57,815 nt of DNA from Candidatus Auribacterota bacterium. GTDB taxonomy: Bacteria > Auribacterota > JAFGBW01 > JAFGJP01. The notes beneath the pieces are model-generated. The model was not told where the DNA came from, did no database searches, and saw only the letters and a list, made by a program, of their open reading frames with translations. The stretch is from positions 1-57,815 of the forward strand of contig JAGLFH010000008.1 of the NCBI GenBank assembly GCA_023144635.1. Reading direction: 5' to 3'. Positions 40,789-49,905 of this stretch are shown here, in pieces. Positions within the stretch are counted from its first letter, which is position 1; each line of letters opens with the position of its first letter. Both the position numbers and the translations under genes were made by a program.

Positions 40789-42282
40789 ATGAAACAAAAA
40801 GTATCAACTAAAAAAAAGTCAAATATGAAAATAATAATTGCTGCCAGTGAAGTGGTGCCTTTTGCAAAAACAGGAGGACTGGCAGATGTTGCAGGAGCAC
40901 TGCCTGCTTTTATAGAGGAAGAAGGTGTTGAGTGTGTTGTTATTATGCCTTTTTACAAGATGATAAAAAATGGTAATTTCAAAGTCAAAAAAACAGGAAA
41001 GTCATTTGACTTTAAAGTTGGAAACCATAAACTAACGGGAGAATTTATGGAAGCTTCTCTCGGTAAAAAGAACAAGATCTATTTTGTTAAAAATGACAAG
41101 CTTTTTGACAGGGACGGTCTTTATGTTGATGAAAAGGGAAAAGATTTTAAAGATAATCTTGAGCGTTTTGTCTTTTATAGCCGTGCAGTGTTAGAATTTA
41201 TGAAACTCTTTAATTTTAAAGCGGATGTTATTCATTGCAATGATTGGCAAAGTGGACTTATTCCTGCCTATTTAAAGAACAATCTTAAATACGACCCATT
41301 GTACAAAGATGTTGCAACAGTATTTACTATCCATAATCTTGCTTATCAAGGTGTTTTTGGACACCAGGAGTTTAATAAAACAGGTTTACCTAAAGATGTC
41401 TTTTCTATGTATGGAATAGAGTTTTATGGTGATATAAATCTACTTAAAGCAGGATTAGTATATGCTGATGTACTAAATACTGTAAGTGAAAAGTATGCTA
41501 AAGAAATTCAAACTCAAGAATATGGCTGCGGATTAAACGGTGTTTTAAGTTATAGAAAGAACGATTTATATGGAATACTAAATGGAGTAGATTATTCCAT
41601 ATGGTCACCCGAAAATGATACATATTTGCCTAAAAAGTATTCTTTACGAAATTTAGCTGGAAAAATGGATTGTAAGAAAAAACTACTTAAAGAGTATGGT
41701 CTTAAAATTTCTCCTGAAAAGCCTCTTTTGGGTGTTATATCAAGGCTTGCAGATCAAAAAGGTTTTGATATTCTGCTTGATGCAATGGAGATTATTGTTG
41801 AGCTTGATGTAGGATTCATTTTGCTTGGCACTGGAGATCCTATCTATCACAAGAGATTTACTGAAATAGCAAAGATGTATCCTGAGTGTATTGGAGTACG
41901 TTTGGCGTTTAATAATGCTCTTGCTCATCAAATAGAAGCTGGATGTGATATGTTCCTTATGCCATCACAGTATGAGCCGTGCGGGCTTAATCAGATATAC
42001 AGCCTGAAATATGGTAATGTTCCTATTGTGCGCGCAACAGGAGGTCTTGATGATACGATAGTTAACTTTTCAAGAAAAACAGAAAAAGGCAATGGTTTTA
42101 AGTTTGAAAAATATTCACCGGTTAGTTTAACAGCTAAAATACTTGAAGCAGTAAACCTTTATAGCGAAAAGAAGTTGTGGAAAAAGATTGTGCAAAATGG
42201 AATGAAACAGGATTTTTCATGGCACGTTTCTGCAAAAAAGTACATAAATCTATATGAAACAGCTATCTCAAAAAAAAAATAA
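40789..42282 (+). CDS. glgA: Glycogen synthase (ADP-glucose type)
   Basis: 497 residues. The GT5 signature KTGGLADVAGALP lies after a short basic N-terminal extension. 'FNDWQSGLIPAY'-like HCNDWQSG and 'TIHNLAYQGVF' follow in the N-terminal domain. In the C-terminal domain are ISRLADQKGFD, the QIEAGCDMFLMPSQYEPCGLNQIYSLKYG loop (ligand-binding Glu) and VRATGGLDDT. It extends alpha-1,4-glucan from ADP-glucose. An AAGGAG site precedes the ATG. With glgC it forms a two-gene glycogen operon; no branching enzyme is in the window. Confidence 0.96.
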   Translation: MKQKVSTKKKSNMKIIIAASEVVPFAKTGGLADVAGALPAFIEEEGVECVVIMPFYKMIKNGNFKVKKTGKSFDFKVGNHKLTGEFMEASLGKKNKIYFVKNDKLFDRDGLYVDEKGKDFKDNLERFVFYSRAVLEFMKLFNFKADVIHCNDWQSGLIPAYLKNNLKYDPLYKDVATVFTIHNLAYQGVFGHQEFNKTGLPKDVFSMYGIEFYGDINLLKAGLVYADVLNTVSEKYAKEIQTQEYGCGLNGVLSYRKNDLYGILNGVDYSIWSPENDTYLPKKYSLRNLAGKMDCKKKLLKEYGLKISPEKPLLGVISRLADQKGFDILLDAMEIIVELDVGFILLGTGDPIYHKRFTEIAKMYPECIGVRLAFNNALAHQIEAGCDMFLMPSQYEPCGLNQIYSLKYGNVPIVRATGGLDDTIVNFSRKTEKGNGFKFEKYSPVSLTAKILEAVNLYSEKKLWKKIVQNGMKQDFSWHVSAKKYINLYETAISKKK

Positions 42283-42308
42283 AGGGATGATTTATAATAA
42301 CTTTTAGA

Positions 42309-42337
42309 TTGTGATTAAAAAAAAATTGATTTATTAT
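42309..42337 (+). promoter_or_regulatory. Possible promoter of the glycine-zipper lipoprotein gene
   Basis: TTGTGA (42309-42314) and TATTAT (42332-42337) are spaced by 17 bases, about 62 bases before the ATG at 42400. AT-richness makes chance matches easy, so support is modest. Confidence 0.4.
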
Positions 42338-42399
42338 AAAATAAATTATTTTCTTATGCGTCAAATAAAAGATAACAAAAATTTAAAAGGAGGAATTTA

Positions 42400-42747
42400 A
42401 TGAAAAGATCAGTAATCGTTTTAATCGCAGGGCTTATTATAAGTTCTTTTTTAGGTGGGTGTACTATGTCAGAGCAGGGTACAGCAACTGGTGCACTTCT
42501 TGGAGGAGCTACAGGCGCAATTATTGGGCATCAGACAGGAAATAGAGCAGAAGGCGCTCTTATAGGAGGTGCTGTTGGTGCTATTGCAGGACATGGTATT
42601 GGAAGTGCTAATCAAAAAGGTGCTCAGCAGTCTGCACCACAGACAATTGTCAAATGTCCTTATTGCAAATCAAATATTGATGTTAGCGGTTTCCCTGCAG
42701 GGTCTGAAGTAAGATGTCCTGCATGTAATAATGTTTTCACATACTAA
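42400..42747 (+). CDS. Glycine-zipper lipoprotein fused to a zinc ribbon
   Basis: 115 residues in three parts. A lipoprotein signal peptide ends FLGGC (lipid Cys21). A glycine-zipper membrane segment repeats G-A-x-x-G (ATGALLGGATGAIIG, then EGALIGGAVGAIAGHGIG, about 29-68). A C-terminal zinc ribbon carries CPYC and CPAC (about 85-112). The glycine zipper is common in outer-membrane lipoproteins (SlyB/OsmB type). The added zinc ribbon resembles MJ0042-type domains that are normally cytoplasmic, so the combination is odd. An AGGAGG site and a strong terminator flank the gene, which is monocistronic. Confidence 0.85.
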   Translation: MKRSVIVLIAGLIISSFLGGCTMSEQGTATGALLGGATGAIIGHQTGNRAEGALIGGAVGAIAGHGIGSANQKGAQQSAPQTIVKCPYCKSNIDVSGFPAGSEVRCPACNNVFTY

Positions 42748-42764
42748 ATAAAATTGTATTTAAC

Positions 42765-42796
42765 AAAAAAAGCCTGCTTTTTAGCAGGCTTTTTTT
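42765..42796 (+). terminator. Intrinsic terminator of the glycine-zipper gene
   Basis: A perfect 13-bp stem (AAAAAAAGCCTGC with GCAGGCTTTTTTT, six-base loop) lies 18 bases after the stop. The A/T flanks make it potentially bidirectional. Confidence 0.92.
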
Positions 42797-42994
42797 GTTA
42801 TTATTGCGTTTGGATATTGATTTAATCTGAATATTTTACATGAAAATATTATATGAATTTTTCAACTGTGTTTATGAAGTATATGATTTTCTCAATTAGT
42901 TTTTAATTCTTTTACTTAACTTGGTTTATCAAATTACTTTTTATTTCAAAGCGCTGCGAAGTATTCAGGCTAACTTAAAAAAAGGATGTTAATA

Positions 42995-43192
42995 ATGGTA
43001 GAGTGCAATAAAACAAAAAATATGGCTAATTGCAATTGCAGTTATGAACCTTGCAGTCGTAAAGGTGTATGCTGTGAGTGTATTGTGTATCATAGAAGAA
43101 TGGGTGAACTTCCGGCGTGCTATTTCCCTGATAACATTGAAAAAACTTATGATAGAAGCATAGAAAAGTTTATTCAGATAAATTCTAAGTAA
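42995..43192 (+). CDS. Small Cys-rich protein, DUF6485-like
   Basis: 65 residues from the ATG at 42995; the AAAGGA at 42980-42985 is nine bases upstream of it but touches the alternative ATG at 42986. The sequence is [28 protein letters not shown], then [15 protein letters not shown] and YDRSIEKFI. This matches small DUF6485-type proteins with eight Cys residues that probably hold zinc or an iron-sulfur cluster. The function of the family is unknown. It ends base-to-base with the convergent panE-like gene; no terminator fits between. Confidence 0.78.
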   Translation: MVECNKTKNMANCNCSYEPCSRKGVCCECIVYHRRMGELPACYFPDNIEKTYDRSIEKFIQINSK

Positions 43193-44140
43193 CTATTTTT
43201 TATTATTCTGCAAGTTTATTTTATTTATCAGAGTCAGTAGATTGTAGAAGGTTTCAAGATGAGGTACAGGTACCTTCTTTTTCTTTGACAGACGAACGGC
43301 ATTTCCTAGTATAGCTTCTACTTCCATAGGCCTTCTGGATTCATAATCAAGCAGCATACTTGTTTTGTAGGGTTTCATCTTTTTTGTATCTTTTATATAT
43401 TTTTGAATTATAGAAAGAGGCAGCTTGTTACCGGTTGCATTAGCAATCAAGATTACTTCTTTCATGATGTTTTTTACAAGAGAAGAGGTTTGTTTTGTCT
43501 CTAGTATTTCCTTTGTTGTTGCTCCGCCTGCAAGAACTGAAATTGGATTAAAAGCAGCATTCCAAACAAGTTTTTGCCATCTTACTTTTAAAATATAATT
43601 TGCTGATGAACATGGTATGCCGCATTTCAAAAATAAATCTGTAAGATTTTTAGTCTTTTCTGATATTCCTTTTGGATAAGTTCCAAATGCAAGACGTCCA
43701 AAATCAAGATGTTCGATTATTCCAGGCTCAAATCGGTTAATACATACAAAAGCTAGTCCGCTTATTATTTCATTATTTGGAAAGGTTTTATATGCATGTT
43801 TTTCAATGTCTATCCCGTTTTGCAAAAGAACAATAGAAGTGTGTTTTGTAACAAGGTCTTTTAATAATATTGGTATGTTTATATTAGGTAATACTTTTAA
43901 TGTAACAATTATATAATCAAAATTTTCTCTAATATCTTCCCCAAATCTATATGCTTTTTTTGGAGTAAAATGAAAGTTTCCTAAAATACTTTTTATACGG
44001 ATACCTTTTTTCTTGACTACTTTATAATCAGAACGCGAAAGTGTTGATACATTTAAACCTATTTGAGACAGTTTTCCGCCATAGAAAGATCCTATTGCAC
44101 CTGTCCCGACAATAAGTATATTTGGTGAAGTTTTTACCAT
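43193..44140 (-). CDS. panE: 2-dehydropantoate 2-reductase (ketopantoate reductase)
   Basis: 315 residues. The N-terminal Rossmann motif ILIVGTGAIGSFYGGKL binds NADPH; the middle holds VLLQNGID. The C-terminal helical domain has 'KVRWQKLVWNAAFNPISVLAGG' with the catalytic Lys, and SMLLDYESRRPMEVEAILGN. The enzyme reduces ketopantoate to pantoate in pantothenate/CoA synthesis. Some paralogues of the ApbA/PanE family act on other 2-ketoacids, so the exact substrate is less sure than the family. Transcribed alone, convergent with the DUF6485-like gene. Confidence 0.9.
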   Translation of the reverse strand: MVKTSPNILIVGTGAIGSFYGGKLSQIGLNVSTLSRSDYKVVKKKGIRIKSILGNFHFTPKKAYRFGEDIRENFDYIIVTLKVLPNINIPILLKDLVTKHTSIVLLQNGIDIEKHAYKTFPNNEIISGLAFVCINRFEPGIIEHLDFGRLAFGTYPKGISEKTKNLTDLFLKCGIPCSSANYILKVRWQKLVWNAAFNPISVLAGGATTKEILETKQTSSLVKNIMKEVILIANATGNKLPLSIIQKYIKDTKKMKPYKTSMLLDYESRRPMEVEAILGNAVRLSKKKKVPVPHLETFYNLLTLINKINLQNNKK

Positions 44141-44244
44141 AAAACAGAGTATATCATAGTAATCTTTCTAAAGAAAACACTCTACATTGTTAAATCTTTA
44201 TAATTTTGATAGTATATAATAAATATTTTGAAGGATAAAAGATT

Positions 44245-45435
44245 ATGAAAAACACAAAAATTGCATATTTACTCATATTATTATTCGTTTTTTTACCTTG
44301 TTGTTCGAAAAGAGTTCAGATGTCTGAAGAAGATAGTTTAAAAGATAGTTTAAAAGATAGTTTGAAAGATAGTTTGAAAGATAACTTAACTATGAATTTG
44401 CCAAGTTACTATGCTGTTTCAGATTTAAAAATTCTGACTTCAAATAATGAAAGTTACAATGACAACATAGTTTATAAATCAAAAATTACTGCAAAAATTA
44501 GAATCAATAAGGCATTATATGTTTCAGACAGCAAGGCAAAAAGAAAATACAAGCAAAAAATAGTTTTATTCAAACGCCGGTTTTTACTAAAACTTGAATC
44601 GGATATTATTTTTTTAAAACAAGTTGGAAAAGTTGGAGAAGTAATAACTATTAACGGCATAGTTAAATCAAAGAGTCTCAACAATTGCTGGAATTCTGAG
44701 TTTAAACTTGAAAAGAATTTTGTTATTGATAAAGGAAAACTGATAAATGCTTTTGAAAAAGGCAACATTGTCATTTCTAACACTGAAGAAGGTATAAAGT
44801 TTTTTGAAAAACTTGCTAAAAAAGAAAAATATGAAAAAAGAAGATTAAAAAATAGTGGATTAGAAAGTAGAGGTAAAGGCATTAGAATGAAAATCTATAA
44901 ATCAGGAGAAGAACTCGAACTTGAAATAAAAGAGGAATATCAAATAGATAAACAGACCATGAATATGACAAAAACTCCCTTTTTTATTAAGCTTGATATT
45001 ATCAAATTCAACAATATTATATCTGCGAAAAAGGGATTATATGATTATGGCACTTCTTATTCCGGAAGATATTCTTTTGTTTTCAGAATGCATCTAACTA
45101 ATAATACCAATGCACAACATAAGAATGTAAAAATTCATATTCAAGATTATTTTTATGAAGTTAAAGTTAAATGGCCTTATGGCAAAATGCGTATCAATTC
45201 TTCAACCTTCATTCCGCAACCAGCCAAAATATTTCACATTAAACAGATTAAAAAGAAGGAAAAACTAGTGATTGATATTTTATCTGAAGAAATGACAAAC
45301 TCATTTTATTCAGAAATAGGTAAGAAACAATATGCTGGATGTATTGTAAGTATTTTTTTAGGTGATAAATTGATTTTTCAAAAAACAAGCAACAGTAATT
45401 TAAAGAAAAAAGGTATTAAAAATCTGAAAAAGTAA
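44245..45435 (+). CDS. Lipoprotein-like secreted protein with a DSLK tandem repeat
   Basis: 396 residues. A hydrophobic N-terminus (IAYLLILLFVFLPCCS) suggests export, with a poor lipobox at CC. Immediately after comes (D-S-L-K)x4 encoded by 12-base tandem repeats. The remainder is Lys-rich with beta-strand character and long charged helices around residues 190-235; no domain is recognised. The 3' end is convergent with the Gld-like operon (29-base gap). It could be a surface or periplasmic structural protein; function unknown. Confidence 0.65.
   Translation: MKNTKIAYLLILLFVFLPCCSKRVQMSEEDSLKDSLKDSLKDSLKDNLTMNLPSYYAVSDLKILTSNNESYNDNIVYKSKITAKIRINKALYVSDSKAKRKYKQKIVLFKRRFLLKLESDIIFLKQVGKVGEVITINGIVKSKSLNNCWNSEFKLEKNFVIDKGKLINAFEKGNIVISNTEEGIKFFEKLAKKEKYEKRRLKNSGLESRGKGIRMKIYKSGEELELEIKEEYQIDKQTMNMTKTPFFIKLDIIKFNNIISAKKGLYDYGTSYSGRYSFVFRMHLTNNTNAQHKNVKIHIQDYFYEVKVKWPYGKMRINSSTFIPQPAKIFHIKQIKKKEKLVIDILSEEMTNSFYSEIGKKQYAGCIVSIFLGDKLIFQKTSNSNLKKKGIKNLKK
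44332..44391 (+). repeat. 12-base tandem repeat (four copies plus a degenerate fifth)
   Basis: GATAGTTTAAAA is repeated at 44332, 44344, 44356 and 44368 (the last two with TTTGAAA), then GATAACTTAACT at 44380. Each unit encodes Asp-Ser-Leu-Lys. A 12-base unit keeps the frame, so slippage would change length, not frame. Confidence 0.9.
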
Positions 45436-45464
45436 TGAAATATTTATTAAAAATATTTTTATCT

Positions 45465-46904
45465 TTATTTACGGTTTCTTTTCCACCAAACTAATATCCC
45501 TGCAATAAATATCAAAACAGGAAAAATTATAACAATTGACCATATGATGATTCTCATCTGGCTGTATGAAAGAGCTGTATGGACATATTCGATTCCTCTA
45601 GGGGGAATTGTAATAAGTTCCTTTTTACTGCCAAGCCAGTTGAAAGAATTAAGAGCAAAAGTTAAGTGACCTACATCTTCTATTTCCTTATTACTAATAA
45701 AATCAGAATCTCCAATAACGACAATTTTAGAATCAGTTGTATTGTTTTTTGCGCATGCTGCAATTGATACAGGCCCTTTTATGTCTGTTGAGCTGTCATA
45801 TATGAAATTAGGGGTATATATGTTTACTTCTCCCCATCCCTTTTCCGTTGTTCGTGCAAGCCCTGCAAGTACATATCCATTTACAATATTTTCAGACTGA
45901 ATACCTACGGATCTTGCAAGATTTAAGACGATTTCTGCATTTTCAAGGTTCCTGGTAATCTCATGATTTGAGAAAATATCAATGTAAAGATATGCCGGAC
46001 CTTTGTTTGCCCTTATTTTAGGGGGGTCTACAACAACAGTATTATTAAGGTTAAAGCCGTAATTTTTTAAAAAATCATCAATCCCCAGCTTAAACTGATC
46101 ATTACCTTTTTGATATAATGGATCAAGAAAAACAAGAAGATTTCCTCCATTGTGAAGATATTTTTGCAGAACTTCTAATTCTTCATCTGAAAATTTTAAT
46201 AATGGTCTGATAACAGCAACAACTTGTACATTATCTTTTGTTAGAGCTTCTTTACCTAACAACTTTATAGACGTAATATTGTAGTTGTCATCTTCTAATT
46301 GTTCTTTTAATTTGCTTAATCCTTGATCGGTCTCGAGATCAATTCTTTTTTCTCCATGGCCTTCAATAAATGCAATGGTTTGTTTTTTTTCTTCAGTTAC
46401 TGAAAGTATTGCTGAAGTGATAGCTCTTTCTCCCTTGAAGGATCTTAAAACAGGTTTTTTGTTTTGATTATAACTATATTCTGCAAGATCATTGTCGGAA
46501 AGAATTTCCTTTTTTTGTCCGCATTCTAAAATGATTTTATCCGCAGTTTTAAGTTTATGTTTTTGAATTAATATTTGTGTTTGAGAATGATCCAGAATAG
46601 GATCGAGAAATTCAATTTTTATCTTATTCGAATTTAATTGATATTGCTTGAGAATGTTCTGAAGTTTATCATAAAGAACATTAGAACGTGAATAGAACAT
46701 AGTTATTGATACGTCTTTATCAAGATTTTTTATAATATTTAAAGATTTATCCGACAGAGTAAATATTTTTGAGCTTGTTACATCGAAAATACTATAATAT
46801 TGTGTGCTAATAAAATTAACGGCTAAAAGAATACCAAGGACTGTTAATATATAGATAAAGCTAGTAATACCTAATAATATTTTTTGTTTTTTTAATTTAT
46901 TCAT
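45465..46904 (-). CDS. GldG-like auxiliary protein of an ABC transport system
   Basis: 479 residues: one N-terminal membrane segment (ILLGITSFIYILTVLGILLAVNF), a large extracytoplasmic domain, and a C-terminal membrane segment (IIIWSIVIIFPVLIFIAGILVWW). Features of the family (ABC_transp_aux/DUF4350): 'DVTSSKIFTLSDKSLNIIKNLDKDVSITMFYS', 'IAFIEGHGEKRI', and 'LLVFLDPLY'. It ends with RNR-Lys as typical. It overlaps the permease gene by one base. In Bacteroidetes GldG works with GldA/GldF; in many other bacteria the same trio has no gliding role and exports unknown substrates. Confidence 0.88.
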   Translation of the reverse strand: MNKLKKQKILLGITSFIYILTVLGILLAVNFISTQYYSIFDVTSSKIFTLSDKSLNIIKNLDKDVSITMFYSRSNVLYDKLQNILKQYQLNSNKIKIEFLDPILDHSQTQILIQKHKLKTADKIILECGQKKEILSDNDLAEYSYNQNKKPVLRSFKGERAITSAILSVTEEKKQTIAFIEGHGEKRIDLETDQGLSKLKEQLEDDNYNITSIKLLGKEALTKDNVQVVAVIRPLLKFSDEELEVLQKYLHNGGNLLVFLDPLYQKGNDQFKLGIDDFLKNYGFNLNNTVVVDPPKIRANKGPAYLYIDIFSNHEITRNLENAEIVLNLARSVGIQSENIVNGYVLAGLARTTEKGWGEVNIYTPNFIYDSSTDIKGPVSIAACAKNNTTDSKIVVIGDSDFISNKEIEDVGHLTFALNSFNWLGSKKELITIPPRGIEYVHTALSYSQMRIIIWSIVIIFPVLIFIAGILVWWKRNRK

Positions 46905-47647
46905 TATTTACTCCACTTCCTTGCTTCTAATGACATTGTACTCAAGAAAATGAAAAAGAAGATAAATGATAAAAAATAAACTATGTTGCGAGTGTCTATT
47001 ACTCCAATACTTAAAAGATGGGAATGCTTTACAAAATTTATATATTGAAGAAGAAAACGTATATTCCCGGGAGGAAGGACATATTCTATTGCTGAAATAA
47101 TTAAGAGGCTTAAAATAAAGCCAAAACAGAGCATAGAGGATATTATTTGATTTTTTGTAAGGGTGGAAAAAAATAGCCCTATAGATATAAACATGGCTCC
47201 TGCTAGCAGAACCCCTAAAAAGGCTGAAAAGATAGGACCAAGATCAGGCGGACTTATCCAGAAAAGCAGACCTACATATATAAATGTAGGAAGCCATAAA
47301 AATATGTAAAACAGGAAAGCACCAAAAAACTTACCTAATATCAGTTGCAGATCATTTACGGGAAATGTAAGTATAAGCTCAAGGGTTCCTTCTTTCTTTT
47401 CCTCAGCAATAAGCCGCATCGTAATAACTGGTATAAGTATAAAAAGTATTATCCAGAAGAAATCATTGCTAAAGATATACTGCATTACAGATCCTTCTCT
47501 ATAAACATCATTTGAACTTGTGTCATTTATGAGATAACTGAACAATAAGCCGTTAATTATGTAGAATACAGATGCAATAACATATGCAATTGGAGTATAA
47601 AAATACGTAAGAAATTCTTTTTTTGCTATTATAAAAATTGTTTTCAT
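46904..47647 (-). CDS. GldF-like ABC transporter permease
   Basis: 247 residues with six membrane segments, of the ABC-2 type: 'IIAKKEFLTYFYTPIAYVI' at the N-terminus, 'FILIPVITMRLIAEEKKEGTLELILTFPV' (the conserved E-E-K-x-x-GT-x-E-L signature), and a C-terminal ELVLPPG-like loop before the last helices. It forms the channel with the ATPase encoded upstream. It overlaps the ATPase gene by four bases and the GldG-like gene by one, so the three are one operon. Confidence 0.92.
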   Translation of the reverse strand: MKTIFIIAKKEFLTYFYTPIAYVIASVFYIINGLLFSYLINDTSSNDVYREGSVMQYIFSNDFFWIILFILIPVITMRLIAEEKKEGTLELILTFPVNDLQLILGKFFGAFLFYIFLWLPTFIYVGLLFWISPPDLGPIFSAFLGVLLAGAMFISIGLFFSTLTKNQIISSMLCFGFILSLLIISAIEYVLPPGNIRFLLQYINFVKHSHLLSIGVIDTRNIVYFLSFIFFFIFLSTMSLEARKWSK

Positions 47648-48573
47648 ATTTCTTTAATTAGTTCTAGAAAAATTGTTTCAAGAGTTACTTTGTCTTTTCT
47701 TATTTCAAGTAAAACGGAATCAGTCAAAACAGCAGTACGGAATAATTCTTCACGTACTTTTCTCTCTTTAGAGCTTCTTGTTTCAATGATAATGCTTTCA
47801 TCATCATTTTTACCTATTGATGAAATATTTTCGTTTTTTTTACAAGCAGATATGAATCCATCAGTGTTTCCTTTTATCTCGAGAGTTATTTTTGTGGTTC
47901 CCTCAACAGATGAAGTCAGGTCTTTTAGATAAGATTCTTTTATAATATTTCCGTTGTGGATTATTATGACTTTTTCACATACAGCCTCGACCTCTGGTAA
48001 AATATGTGTTGATATAATAATAGTTCTATCTTTTTTTAAGCTTTTTATAAGATTTCTTACCTTTACTACCTGATTAGGGTCAAGTCCTACAGTAGGTTCG
48101 TCAAGGATAAGAATAGGGGGATCATTTATAAGTGCTTGTGCAAGTCCTACCCTCTGACGGTATCCTTTTGATAGATTTCCTATGATCCTTTTTCTCATAT
48201 CTTCAAGATGACAGCTTTCAAGCGATCTTATGACTGCCTTTTTAGCATTTTTCCTTAAACCCTTAAGATGAGCACAATATAAAAGAAATTCCTCTACTCG
48301 CATGTTGCTGTAAAGTGGGGTTCCTTCAGGTAAATAACCTATCATTTGTTTTGCTTGCTTAGGATATGAGAAGATATTTTGGCTATTTATTAGTACTTCT
48401 CCGCTATCTGGTGGGAGAAATGAAGTGAGTATCTTCATCGTTGTAGTTTTGCCAGCGCCATTTGGGCCCAGAAGACCGACTACTTCACCTTTGTTTATTT
48501 GAAAAGATATTGAATTTAGTGCTTTGATCCGACCGAATGTTTTGCTGATATTGTTTACTGAGATCATAGCCAT
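47644..48573 (-). CDS. ABC transporter ATP-binding protein (GldA-like)
   Basis: 309 residues from the ATG at 48573; a TTG nine bases further upstream is a possible alternative. Walker A is GLLGPNGAGKTTTMK, the Q-loop follows, the signature is LSKGYRQRVGLAQAL, Walker B is PILILDEPTVGLDP, and the H-loop lies in ISTHILPE. The C-terminal 90 residues are the accessory domain typical of ABC-2 exporters. It powers the GldF-like permease. First gene of the leftward operon, divergent from pncC. Confidence 0.93.
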   Translation of the reverse strand: MAMISVNNISKTFGRIKALNSISFQINKGEVVGLLGPNGAGKTTTMKILTSFLPPDSGEVLINSQNIFSYPKQAKQMIGYLPEGTPLYSNMRVEEFLLYCAHLKGLRKNAKKAVIRSLESCHLEDMRKRIIGNLSKGYRQRVGLAQALINDPPILILDEPTVGLDPNQVVKVRNLIKSLKKDRTIIISTHILPEVEAVCEKVIIIHNGNIIKESYLKDLTSSVEGTTKITLEIKGNTDGFISACKKNENISSIGKNDDESIIIETRSSKERKVREELFRTAVLTDSVLLEIRKDKVTLETIFLELIKEI

Positions 48574-48738
48574 TTTATGCAAAATTCCTTTTCAAGCCAC
48601 ATATTTTAAGAAGCAATTTAAAAAAAATCAATATGTTTCTGAAATTATCTACTTATAAAAGAATATTTAATCATCTGCATTTTTTATTTCTTGCTGTATT
48701 ATTTATAAATAGGTATATTATTTTACTAAATTTATTAA

Positions 48739-49290
48739 ATGATAACAGTTATGAATATATATAATAGAAAAAAATCTAAAACTATCATAAAACAGATCAA
48801 AGAGGACATTTATTTAAAAAAAGTATTTTGCTATTTAAAAAAAGCAAATTGGTCTTTGTGTTCTGCCGAATCATGTACAGGAGGACTATTTTCTGCTGCA
48901 ATTACATCTAGATCCGGTGCATCTGATCTTTTTAAGGGCGGTATCAATGCATACAGCAATGATGTCAAAGTCTCTGTTCTGGGGATTGATAAAAAAATAG
49001 TTGAAAGTTTTGGGGCAGTAAGCGAAAAAACTGTTAAGGAAATGGCTAAAAAGTCTGTTAAGCTTTTTAATGCTGATGTGAGTGTTGCAATTACAGGCAT
49101 TGCAGGGCCAAGTGGTGGAACAGAGGAAAAGCCGGTAGGTACTGTGTGGATATGCATAAATGCCGGAGAAAAAATAGAAGCTTTTCGTTTCCATTTTTTA
49201 GGAAACAGGAAAAGGGTGAGGCTTTATACTGTAAGGATGTCAATTTATTTACTTTCAAATTTTTTGAAGGAATCATTAGCTAGTTCTTAA
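48739..49290 (+). CDS. pncC: Nicotinamide-nucleotide amidase (CinA C-terminal domain)
   Basis: 183 residues with the CinA/PncC signature: AESCTGGLFSAAITSRSGASDLFKGGINAYSN, 'LGAVSE'-like FGAVSEKTVKEMA, and AITGIAGPSGGTEEKPVGTVW. The enzyme deamidates NMN to NaMN in NAD recycling. Only this domain is present; the N-terminal COG1058 domain of full CinA is missing, as in many bacteria. The start is uncertain: an in-frame ATG at 48751 is equally possible and neither has a good ribosome-binding site. It heads the cluster pncC-thpR-recA, a widely conserved arrangement. Confidence 0.92.
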   Translation: MITVMNIYNRKKSKTIIKQIKEDIYLKKVFCYLKKANWSLCSAESCTGGLFSAAITSRSGASDLFKGGINAYSNDVKVSVLGIDKKIVESFGAVSEKTVKEMAKKSVKLFNADVSVAITGIAGPSGGTEEKPVGTVWICINAGEKIEAFRFHFLGNRKRVRLYTVRMSIYLLSNFLKESLASS

Positions 49291-49302
49291 TAAAAGAAAA
49301 TT

Positions 49303-49878
49303 ATGAAGAAAAGAACTTTTTTTGCTTTTAAAATGCCTTTAGAGTTTATAAAGTTTTATGATAATGATATTTTCCCATACTTAAGTTCAATAAATGGTAT
49401 CAAGGAAGTAAAACCTGAAAATTGTCATATTACACTTAAATTTTTAGGAAATACTGATGAACATATAATAGAGGAAATTAAATTTTCTGTTGCCGATGCA
49501 TTAAAAAATTCGGATTCCTTATTTACAACATTAACTGATTTTTTGATTTTTCCTGGCTTTAAAAATCCAAAAGTCCTCTCGCTAGGATTTAATGATAAAA
49601 ATAACAGGATCTCAAACATAGCGAATATTTTAGAAAAAGCAGCGGTTCCTTTTGGCTTTAAAATGGAATCTAGAGCTTTTCGTCCTCATATAACAATCGG
49701 ACGAGTAAAAAAAAATCTTGAACCATTGATATTGGACAATATTAAACAATTTGTTAGTAATAAAATGTATATTGGAAAATTGAAATTAGATGTGATAACA
49801 TTCTTCGAAAGTGTTTTAACACCATTTGGTCCGGTTTATAGAGAAATATCAGAAATACCTTTAAAAAATATTACTTAA
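49303..49878 (+). CDS. thpR: RNA 2',3'-cyclic phosphodiesterase (ThpR/LigT)
   Basis: 191 residues of the 2H phosphoesterase family. Both catalytic HxT motifs are present: CHITLKFLGNTDE at about 47-59 and RPHITIGRVK at about 127-136. The N-terminal 'RTFFAFKMP' is the family's RxFxAI pattern. It opens 2',3'-cyclic phosphate ends. It is encoded 12 bases after pncC and 27 bases before recA, the standard cinA-thpR-recA order. Confidence 0.92.
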   Translation: MKKRTFFAFKMPLEFIKFYDNDIFPYLSSINGIKEVKPENCHITLKFLGNTDEHIIEEIKFSVADALKNSDSLFTTLTDFLIFPGFKNPKVLSLGFNDKNNRISNIANILEKAAVPFGFKMESRAFRPHITIGRVKKNLEPLILDNIKQFVSNKMYIGKLKLDVITFFESVLTPFGPVYREISEIPLKNIT

Positions 49879-49905
49879 ACTAGCTCTAACAGGAGGGTTA
49901 AATCT

